Shown in pieces: positions 1-8,994 of a stretch of 64,000 nucleotides of DNA (position 1 is the stretch's first letter; each line of letters opens with the position of its first letter). Source of the DNA: Lepidodermella squamata (lineage: Eukaryota; Gastrotricha); assembly GCA_047495785.1 (NCBI GenBank), contig JBLDXI010000030.1, forward strand, positions 806,001 to 870,000. Reading direction: 5' to 3'. The notes beneath the pieces are model-generated. The model was given only the letters and a program-made list of their open reading frames with translations. It had not been told where the DNA came from and ran no database searches. A program made the position numbers and the translations under genes.

Positions 1-2169
1 CTGTCAGAGCCAACAAGATCGTGATCACGAACATGACTCGATCTGGCTTGCTGGCCTGCATGAGAAACGCAGCGAGTTCTAACAGTGTGAGGATCAGACA
101 AGGCCCAAGAATGTTCAGAAGATAGTAATTCGGTCGCCTTCGAAACGTCAGTGAGAACACGGCAACACTCACTCTGCTTCCAATCGTTGGAGCAGGCAGC
201 ATTTCAATTCTCGTTTCTTTTCTCTCGCCCAAAATTTGCCACTGGGCTATGGGTGAAAGATCATCGGGTATTACGAAAACCAAATCAGAGAAATTGGTTA
301 GCGCAGCAGAGCGATGGATTCCGAACTCAACCTCGCAGGTTTGAGTATCGAAAGGGAACTTTCGAAGATTCAGTGAACAGGTTGAGGTGTAGACGCCAAT
401 TCTTGACCAGTAGAACTGCATTTCCAAGTACGTTGCGTCCAGTGGTTTGATCACAAAGACAAAATCATCGCCTAGAATGGTGTCGACCATGTAAACGTTA
501 TCTGGGCTTGTGCGAAATGTTAAGGGCGGTAGCCAGAAATTCTCCTTGTCGCCAACGAAAACGCGTTCCGGATCTTGAATTTCGATAGGAATGTCACTTC
601 GTTTACAGGTCGTGACGCTCCATCGCAGCTGTAGGATGCCTGATAGAGTTATAGTCTCTTCGACCTCTTTTATACCGAAGAACTGGTCAATAACGAAAAT
701 CGCTCCGATTTTTGTAGGATTGCCATTGTTAGGCGGCGCGCTTCGATCAGCGGAGAAGTCTTTGCAGGTGCCATTCTTGATGTCAGAATCGCGGATTCTA
801 GGAGTCGCATTCTCCGGCGGGAGTTTCGGCAGCACTTCCGCCGCTCTTTCAGCGATCGTTAGCTTCTTGGCTGAAGTTGTAGATGTCGCTGGCAGGGTTG
901 TTACGGCTACAGGAATCGGTGACGTAGTCGAGCTCATTGGCTTCGTAGTTGTAGTCGGCATTTGGGTTGTTGAATTGGACCCTGGAGATAAGGCAATATC
1001 TAGTTTTCGAAATTTCTCATAGAAAGCTTACATATTCGAAGTTTCATGTAAAACCCTCCTGTTCTGCTGGATGAACTTCCGCGATTGAAATAAGAGACCA
1101 GCAGCTGTGAATCACTCGGCACAAGTTGCCAGTCCCCGCTGAAGCTGGTTATGTTTTCTTTTTCGTCTATAAAAACCTGCTTGGAGTTGACGAGGCCCTT
1201 CTGGTAGTTCCCATAGGTAATGAGTACCCCAGCACCGTCGGTGTTGAGACTCGTGAAGTTTAACAATGCGTACCTGGACAATTTATTAAAGATCAAAATC
1301 ATCTGCTGCGTCGAAACTCACTCTAGATATGTCATCGATGGAGCAATGATAAGCCACTCGCAGATATCAATGAGCCTCGAGTTTTTCGCAACAGGAATCA
1401 CTCCGATCGTTAGTTCCTGGAAGTCCCGATCCACTACCGTGAAAGTAGAACAGTCCGCTGTAATAGGAAGCATATCTGTCGATACGATCGCGTTGTTTTC
1501 AGGCGGTTCTATTTGTTCGAAGAAAATCGTAACAGACGAGAAGTGCCGTTGGTTTGTCGAATAGAGCGCGACCATTGCCGAAGAACTGTTCGTCGTCACT
1601 GTTAACGTATTGCCTGCAGTCAGTCTGTTTGGGTCAATTTCAAGCAGTTTCTTCGCCGGTCCTGATTGCCCAATGTCGAAAATCGCCAATCTAAGCCCGT
1701 CATATGGGCCTCCACTGGTATCGTTGACAACCGCGGTCATTTCGGAAAACCTAAACGTTTCTATTGTTCATAATTTGAAAATTTTGAATCTTTTTCAGCA
1801 ATGCCTAATCACGTTTGTGCCGTTAGCAATAATTCGCCACTGACGGTAGAGGTTGTACTCCTGGGTGTAGGTTGTAACAATGGTGCCGTTTTTGAAGTTT
1901 GTCATTTCAATTGTTGTTTTCACGTTGAGAGTCCAGTCGAAGTTGACATTTTTGTAGGCTGTTTTGGACTCGCAAGCTAGGCCGAAATAGCTTCCAGTGC
2001 ACGCGCAAACTTTATTGATCGTACACGAGCCTCCATTCTGGCAGCCATTCGGGCATGAATGTGCTAGAAAACGAAATTTAGTCTGAGATAGATAGTTCGG
2101 AAAGCTGATTATTCAACCTGTATTGATGATCTCAGAGGCAACAAGGATAAGATACCAAAATCGCAGCAT
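1..2169 (-). CDS. EGF/CUB-like Cys-loop receptor A (3' end off window)
   Basis: Partial gene; exons on minus: 2118-2169, 1805-2063, 1322-1750, 1032-1273, and 981 down past the left edge. It starts with a signal peptide (MLRFWYLILVASE), then one EGF-like module (CPNGCQNGGSC...CACTGSYFG..C), two CUB-like segments, a short Thr-rich linker (PTTTTKP), then a Cys-loop receptor ligand-binding domain with loop A WLPPLTF, FYWSR before the Cys-loop, and a 13-residue Cys-loop CSLNLRKFPFDTQTC. M1 (NYYLLNILGPCLILTLLEL) and the start of M2 are present; M3 and M4 lie outside. Compared with its three big paralogues it lacks the sushi-like and first EGF modules, the third EGF and the basic cleavage site. Intron 1751-1804 only keeps frame and paralogue similarity if its donor is GC (see findings). 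Family membership is very sure; ligand and ion are unknown. The D-R pair at -1'/0' of M2 is closer to cation than anion channels. Confidence 0.85.
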
Positions 2170-2896
2170 GGAAAACACTTGAAAAAAATGAACAATTGTC
2201 GACCATGATGGCAAATAAGTCCCTTGGGTTTAGGATTATGACGCTAGCTGAGCAGGAAATTATCCTGCGAGGGCTCTATCGTTGCAGAGGAAATTGCAGC
2301 CGATCTCAACCGTTTGCCCTGCCGTTCCAAGTTTCATCATTTCCAAGCAGCGTTTTATTTGTCGAAACAGCATTTGATTTATTTTATAAAAATACATTTG
2401 TTTCGAATCAATACGAAGGATATAGAAAGATCGCGAATGACTCTAGGTTTCATTTCCGCAACAAACAGCCCTTCGAATTTCGAACTCTTTTTCAGTAGAA
2501 ATTGATATCAATTCACAAATGTGCAGTAATTCACAAATATCAAATCACAATTAATTGTTATTTGACGTTATCATCTGAAATCTATCCAATAGAAGATCAT
2601 GCGTTTTTCACGCCCCCAAAAACCTGTATCCGTCAACAACTACTTCGTATTCCTCTCGATATGGCTATTTCGAACTCGCTTGAGCGTCATTGCCATGTCC
2701 TTACGCAAAACGTGGCATGAGTTCACACTATATTGAGACGGAGACGACTTGGAATCGCCTCTAAAATACTCATGTTCATGTCCAGTCTTATGGCTTGTGT
2801 AGTGGGTTCGACACAAGTTCGCCGAGAATGCCCTATATATGCGCGGTTTGCAATCACTGAAATCATTTCTGCCCAGTAATACAGCTGACTGAATTC
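2170..2896. other. Intergenic, divergent promoter region
   Basis: Lies between two divergently transcribed genes (receptor A on minus, class C GPCR on plus). I see no convincing coding exon. It presumably holds both promoters; the only visible element is the TATA-like run at 2834-2840. Confidence 0.5.
2834..2840 (+). promoter_or_regulatory. TATA-like box
   Basis: TATATAT about 57 nt before the ATG of the GPCR gene at 2897, followed by a GC-richer stretch. Spacing is compatible with a TATA box and a short 5' UTR. Weak evidence, by pattern only. Confidence 0.35.
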
Positions 2897-5504
2897 ATGT
2901 TTCGTCTGCTAAGTTTGATCTTTCTCGCAACAAATGTGTACACGTTACTGCATGGGATAGATTTGCTTCCAGTGAGCCGAACTACCGCTGGTCAGCAGAG
3001 CGTCGCTCTAAACGAACAAATGCCCGATTACGCAACTTCAGCCTCTTATGGCAAAGAGAACAAGACTTTGATCACAATTCTCGCAGGCGTTAGCTACGGC
3101 GGCGAAATGCCACTGGGCCCTCTTGCAACAAAAGCAATTGAATTCGCGTTAGATCGACTCAAATCGATGCCGAATTTCTTAGCAGACTACGAAATAGCTT
3201 TCCAGCTTTACGATGACAAGGTAAAACTGAAAGCCTTACATTTCAGAGCCCTCTCTATTTTTTACGGTTCTATATTACAGTGCCTCGACTATGTCAGCAT
3301 TTCAGAGCAGTTCTCGCGCTTTAGAGGTGAAAGACCCGGTATCAATCGCTTGCCGATTTTCATAAGCATGGGATGTGACTCAATCGGAATTCGAACCATC
3401 GCAGAATCGGCAAAGTACTTTGATCATCTAGCCTTGACAGTCGCCCTCACTTCACCTGAGCCTTACTACCAGCGCAATCGTTTCCCAAACTACTTCGCCT
3501 TTTTCCAGAGATTTGAAGGTGGTCACTTGGCTGCGGTTGAATTTATCGCAAAAATGGGCTGGCACAAGGTGGGGATAATCTCTGAGTCCTTCATCCTCTA
3601 CGACATGCTTCAAGCGTTGTTGCTTCCTCTTCTCGATCGGAAAAACATCACCGTGATCCATTTGAGCAAATCTTCTCATGTTGCCGTGTATGATGAGGAA
3701 ATGATCCGTGTTTTCGACGAATTGAAAGAGATCGATGCGAGGATTTTCATTATGGACTCAGATCGAGCCTCAGGGAAAGCTTGCTGGCTGCATCGATACG
3801 GAATGTATGGACCAAACTACGTACCGATGTTCTGGTATTGGTCCGACATCTTCCCAACAGGGTTTGTACCACCTGAACAGGAGCCGTGGTGCACTATGAG
3901 TATGATAGACGAAGTAGTCGCTAGCGCTGTGTTTTTCGGAGATTCAACCCTTGTTGACATCGATGGACCGGAACACGTGGACTCGACAGGACTCTCAGCA
4001 GCTAGATGGGATGAAGAAATGAGCAAGAAGATTTTGAACCCAGAAGAAAGCGTGTTTTGGAGGTACTACCGATATACCATCTACGAAGTTATTCTCTTCG
4101 CTGGATTACTTCTCAACAAAACTGAAACTGATCTCAGGCGCAGGAATCAGACCTTGTTAGACTGGATGTCTGCAAAACCTGAGAAGAGCTCTTTAGAATT
4201 GATCGATCTTCTCAGGGAAAATGTGTACTCAGTCAAATTAACCGGGATGAAGGGCACGTATTCGTTCGATGAATCTACAAAAATGAATTCTAAAGGATTC
4301 ATTCCACTGACCCTGAGTCAGGTAGATTTCTCTCGAGACGAGACGGGAAGTGTTATCTTGGGGAGCCCGAGAATAGTCGCCGTACACAAAGCATCAGATA
4401 ATGACGGGGAGATGAAACTCTTCACGGAACGCTTGATGTGGTTAACGCAAGACGGAAGGGCACCTTTAGATTCGAAAGTTTATATCAGGATGGAAGTTGC
4501 CATTCTGCCACTGCCGTTTTACGTGTTCATCATTTCGTTCACAATCTTCTACCTCATTGCATTACTCTACATAATCGTGCGAAGATTCGCCAAGTTCAGA
4601 TTTGAAAGAAAGCCATCTGAAATATCTCCCAAAGATCAAGCAATGCGCCCAAGAATTAGTTTGGTTGAAACGAATGTTGAGGTTTTGAGAGTTCTGGGCA
4701 GTTTGATGTTATTAGCGAGTTTGGCCATGATTCCTTGCCCAGGGAGACCGATTCAGAGATCGACATCCTGTATCGCGATGCCCTTGCTTTACGTAACTGG
4801 AATGCTGACGACTATATTCGCATTCCTACTGAAGGCAGAAGATGCTCTTCTAACTCCGAGGGAGAAAAAACTTAGATATCGAATTTACGGCTTCGTTTAT
4901 GCTCTCGTCCTTGGCCTCTCAATTTCTTGGCTAGTCTTCACTGAGCCTATTGCTCTGGCTGAAAAGAACTTTCAAGAGTTTACTCATGACAAAACTCGAT
5001 TTTATACACCGTTTCGCAACGAATGCGTTCTAAGTGGCGAATCCAGCATGGCATCAATCATCCTGTTTTCAATGATATGCTTGATCAAAGGAATCACGCT
5101 GGCTCGTTTGTGCGTGGCCTGCATCAAACTTAATGCCGTAAGCTTCAAAACGCCTTTTCACTGTATCATTTAATTTCAATATATACTTAGAAGCGATACC
5201 GCGCAAAAGGACGCCTCAAGGTCCTATCAATTAGTTTCTACTGCCTGCTCATGCTGGCGGTGACAGCTGTCTTGGCGAGTTTGATTCTGCCGGACCATAC
5301 GGCTGTTATTTCATCTGTTTTTGCATTGTTTGTTCTTGCTGGGTCTAATGCAATCATACTTGTAAGAAATGACTTTAACTATTCGATTTTCTCCAATATG
5401 TTTCCCTGTCTACTTTTCAGGAAATTCCGTATTGCAACAAAAATGGTTCTAAAACTGCAAGCAATACCACCAAGCGCGCAAGCCGTTTGTCTTCAAGACT
5501 CTGA
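2897..5504 (+). CDS. Class C (GABA-B-like) GPCR 1
   Basis: Three exons: 2897-5137, 5191-5361, 5421-5504 (831 aa). Introns are 53 and 59 nt, GT-AG, all phase 0. Signal peptide, then a long extracellular domain resembling the bilobed ANF-receptor/Venus-flytrap fold (ILAGVSYGGEMPLG near the start; KMGWHKVGIISES marking lobe 2), no cysteine-rich domain, then seven hydrophobic segments, the last two (LSISFYCLLMLAVTAVLASL and AVISSVFALFVLAGSNAIIL) in exon 2. Cysteines at the TM3 start (TSCIAMPLL) and in extracellular loop 2 (FRNECVLS) match the conserved class C disulfide. Absence of a CRD points to the GABA-B-like branch rather than mGluR or calcium-sensing receptors. A short basic tail (KRASRLSSRL) ends the protein. 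Ligand unknown. The orthosteric residues were not checked, so it may not bind GABA. Confidence 0.85.
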
Positions 5505-6332
5505 TGCCATCTATTGAAAATCGCGAATAGCAATAAAAATTGATAATTGGTTTTATTGTTTGACCGAATCTTCCGCCGTGACGATTATCTTTGGTTTGAT
5601 TGTTGATCAATTGAACCAACATTACCGACAACTCCTTACTCATTAGGTTGCGGTAACTGTTAGGGAAATTTGATAACTGTTTCATGGGCCCGTCTAAAAT
5701 GCACATTTCCCTTTAATTTTTTCGAACAGGACCCCATAACCCATAACCAATCGACGGAGGATTGCTCAAATTTCTTGTTGGTTAAACCGACACGATTTCC
5801 GAAAATTAAACTTTGAAGGGATACGCGTGATATTCAACCAATAAGTGCGCACGCGGATGAAACATAGGCGGGCTAGAAATGAAATGTGCTAGAAAAATCA
5901 GTTCAGCTTCTTTTCTTTAATATTGCATTTCGATATGGTTTGAAAATAAATAAATTTTTTAAGCTGCTCAACTTCACGTTTTAGTGACCGGAGGAAACCA
6001 CCGCGGATCCGTAAATGTGCCGCCGAAACACCTCTTAAAATGAGAAGAAATGGATTGTACTTAGTTGCTAAAGCACACACTTGGCACTCACTGTCAGAAC
6101 CCTCTGCGTGCCAGCTTTGGCGCGCATGCTGATCTGTTTTCTTGGAATGCCCCGATTGGCACGCATGCCAGGGTTTAAGAACCACTAGGCTAGCTGCAGG
6201 GATGCGTCGGATATTCAGTTTAATAAATTGCAATGCTTGATATCCCGTAGTTTACTTAGGTCAAATAGTCTTACACTTGAAAGAGGGTTACTCCAAAATT
6301 ATCAACTATTCTTTTCGAGTTAAGACATATTA
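5505..6332. other. Intergenic, repeat-rich, no gene seen
   Basis: No supportable coding exon. The right part carries a transposon-terminus-like sequence (6070-6187) and leads into the CTACGACG repeats and the satellite array. Confidence 0.5.
6070..6187 (-). mobile_element. Possible hAT-like transposon end
   Basis: On minus, beginning at 6187, the sequence reads TAGTGGTTCTTAAACCCTGG and continues into GC-rich, GCATGC-containing DNA. This resembles the short terminal inverted repeats of hAT superfamily elements, which typically start CAG/TAG-GGTTCT. No partner end or transposase was found, so this would be a non-autonomous remnant. Call based on motif memory only. Confidence 0.3.
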
Positions 6333-6460
6333 CGATTCCAGTAGCAGTTTCGTCGCACTACTACGGCGAAACTACGACGAAACTGCGACGCCACTGATGC
6401 ATGCAAACTACGACGCTACTGCGACGAAAAAAAGCTGCGACACGACTGCGACGCGCGATA
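6333..6460. repeat. CTACGACG short-unit repeats, left of satellite
   Basis: Imperfect tandem repeats of a roughly 10-12 nt unit (ACTACGACGAA / ACTGCGACG) running up to the satellite array. The same motif family recurs on the other side of the array at 8211-8275. Confidence 0.7.
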
Positions 6461-6502
6461 TATAAGTTGCGCAATTGTCGCGAATAGTACATATTTCAAT
6501 AT

Positions 6503-7965
6503 GTCCCTATGTATCGCTGGATAGCCCGTCCCGAGTACTACAAAGGGGGCCCAACTCAAAGACCAAAAAGTAATCCGATAGTCCTGAAAAGTGGCCGGAA
6601 AATGCGAAAATTTAAAATTTTCACTCAAAAACAGGTGACTTTGGGCGCCCGGCTGCTCCTTGCGGGTGACCTGGCGCCATGTCTCTATATATCGCTGGAT
6701 AGCCCGTCCCGAGTTCTACATAGGGGGCCCAACTCAAAGACCAAAAAGTATTCCGATAGTCCTGAAAAGTGGCCGGAAAATGCGAAAATTTAAAATTTTC
6801 ACTCAAAAACAGGTGACTTTGGGCGCCCGGGTGCTCCTTGCGGGTGACCAGGCGCCATGTCACTATATATCGCTGGATAGCCCGTCCCGAGTTCTACATA
6901 GAGGGCCCAACTCAAAGACCAAAAAGTAATCCGATAGTCCTGAAAAGTGGCCGGAAAATGCGAAAATTTAAAATTTTCACTCAAAAACAGGTGACTTTGG
7001 GCGCCCGGGTGCTCCTTGCGGGTGACCTGGCGCCATGTCTCTATATATCGCTGGATAGCCCGTCCCGAGTTCTACATAGGGGGCCCAACTCAAAGACCAA
7101 AATGTATTCCGATAGTCCTGAAAAGTGGCCGGAAAATGCGAAAATTTAAAATTTTCACTCAAAAACAGGTGACTTTGGGCGCCCGGGTGCTCCTTGCGGG
7201 TGACCTGGCGCCATGTCTCTATATATCGCTGGATAGCCCGTCCCGAGTTCTACATAGGGGGCCCAACTCAAAGACCAAAAAGTAATCCGATAGTCCTGAA
7301 AAGTGGCCGGAAAATGCGAAAATTTAAAATTTTCACTCAAAAACAGGTGACTTTGGGCGCCCGGGTGCTCCTTGCGGGTGACCTGGCGCCATGTCTCTAT
7401 ATATCGCTGGATAGCCCGTCCCGAGTTCTACATAGGGGGCCCAACTCAAAGACCAAAAAGTAATCCGATAGTCCTGAAAAGTGGCCGGAAAATGCGAAAA
7501 TTTAAAATTTTCACTCAAAAACAGGTGACTTTGGGCGCCCGGGTGCTCCTTGCGGGTGACCTGGCGCCATGTCTCTATATATCGCTGGATAGCCCGTCCC
7601 GAGTTCTACATAGGGGGCCCAACTCAAAGACCAAAAAGTATTCCGATAGTCCTGAAAAGTGGCCGGAAAATGCGAAAATTTAAAATTTTCACTCAAAAAC
7701 AGGTGACTTTGGGCGCCCGGGTGCTCCTTGCGGGTGACCTGGCGCCATGTCTCTATATATCGCTGGATAGCCCGTCCCGAGTTCTACATAGGGGGCCCAA
7801 CTCAAAGACCAAAAAGTAATCCGATAGTCCTGAAAAGTGGCCGGAAAATGCGAAAATTTAAAATTTTCACTCAAAAACAGGTGACTTTGGGCGCCCGGGT
7901 GCTCCTTGCGGGTGACCTGGCGCCATGTCTCTATATATCGCTGGATAGCCCGTCCCGAGTTCTAC
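6503..7965. repeat. 178-bp satellite array, about 8.2 copies
   Basis: Near-identical head-to-tail copies with a 178-bp period; the marker TCGCTGGATAGCCCGTCCCG recurs every 178 nt. Each unit contains the palindromic AAAATTTAAAATTTTC and a GGGCGCCCGG core. Copies differ by few substitutions, implying recent homogenisation. The repeated open frames on both strands (61 aa minus, 89-103 aa plus) are by-products of the repeat and are not annotated as genes. Confidence 0.97.
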
Positions 7966-8045
7966 AATCGCAGCAATGCACAAATATCTAATATCATTAT
8001 AGTGCAAAGAGTATTATAAAGAGATATTATGTACGCATTTATCAG

Positions 8046-8118
8046 GGTAGATGTTAGTAAAGTAGGTTAATAGATGCATATCACGCGTTAGGTCCGCGGT
8101 TCGACTCCCCCATCTGCA
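8046..8118 (+). tRNA. Degenerate tRNA-like sequence (tRNA-Asp-like)
   Basis: A stretch of about 72 nt resembling metazoan tRNA-Asp: box A-like GTTAGTAAAGTAGGTTA, an anticodon-region ATCACGCG and box B-like GGTTCGACTCC. The ends GTAGATG (8047-8053) and CATCTGC (8111-8117) can pair as an acceptor stem with one G-T. The T-stem is poorly paired (CGCGG against CCCCC) and the anticodon would read ATC, so it is more likely a pseudogene or a tRNA-derived SINE head than a working tRNA. tRNAscan-SE would settle it. Confidence 0.4.
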
Positions 8119-8210
8119 CAGCGTTTTTCAGAGCTTCGGCTGATTGGATGATATGAATTCAGCTAGTTAGACCTAAAATTACCAAGTGGAGCATTATTTT
8201 AGCTTTGAAT

Positions 8211-8275
8211 AAGACTGCGACGAACTGCGACAAAACTACGATAAAACTACGACGTAAACTACGGCGCAACTACGA
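8211..8275. repeat. CTACGACG short-unit repeats, right of satellite
   Basis: Tandem imperfect ACTGCGACG / ACTACGACG units of the same family and orientation as those at 6333-6460, so the satellite array and the tRNA-like sequence sit between two blocks of one simple repeat. Confidence 0.7.
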
Positions 8276-8626
8276 CGGAAATCGGCTATTAAATCAATTC
8301 TTAGAGTGAAGAGATACTTCTTAGCGTGCGTTTTTTGAATACAATAGGATCGAGTTAAATCAGAATGAATGATAGTGACATCAAAACTATTCACTATATA
8401 TTTGAAAAATATGAAACATAATCCGAGAAAGCACTAAAGGGGCAAAAAAAAGAAAGAAAAAACTGAAATTTGAAATGCACATTCATTCTCTAAAGGCTTA
8501 TTGTATCCTATGTCTCAATTACTAAATGAAGAACGAGCTCAACGGCTGATATTTGATATTGGATATGTTTGATGACATTGGACACAATTAACAGTGCAAT
8601 ATATTTTCAGTCTTCCATATATATCG

Positions 8627-8808
8627 TTAGCGTCGTTGAATAACTCGGATTTAGGCTTGTTTACCTCCATTTTAAGTTGATAGGTGACAAGTAAAACGTC
8701 TTTTGTATTTGCCTCTTCATTCACACTATAAAGCCGCCTTTTACTTGTCACTGGCGATCTCGAAAGGGATGTAAACAAGCCTAAATACGAGTTTTTCAAC
8801 GACGCTAA
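8627..8808. mobile_element. Foldback/MITE-like inverted repeat
   Basis: Two arms of about 75 nt (8627-8700 and 8734-8808) are inverted copies, ending TTAGCGTCGTTGAA at each outer side and sharing GGCTTGTTTAC and GTGACAAGTAAAA internally, separated by about 35 nt. AT-rich TATATAT flanks could be target sites. No coding capacity is seen; probably a non-autonomous DNA element. Confidence 0.7.
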
Positions 8809-8994
8809 GGTATGTTTATGGTATATATGTTTTTGTATGTATTTGGTATATATGTTTTTGGTATCAACAGATAGAAAAAAGTGGAGATGAAGAAAGCTCT
8901 GACTTATGAACTCCGTCAAACCGGCGGTGTCAGAGCAAATAGATACACTCCATAAATCACGTTCAGCAAAGATTTCCTCAATAGTAGTGCTAGC

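Noticed and set aside
151-1564. Plus-strand frames opposite receptor A
   Set aside because: Antisense shadows of the receptor exons; the minus strand gives clear Cys-loop and EGF motifs.
6160-6190. Firm assignment to a hAT transposon
   Set aside because: Only one terminus-like motif, no second inverted end and no target duplication; kept as a low-confidence feature only.
6509-7991. Repeated 61-103-aa open frames on both strands of the satellite
   Set aside because: They recur every 178 nt because the unit is nearly stop-free; no signal peptide, domain or start context, and the array ends interrupt them.
8539-8919. 126-aa minus frame
   Set aside because: Spans the foldback element; similarity between its halves is due to the inverted repeat.
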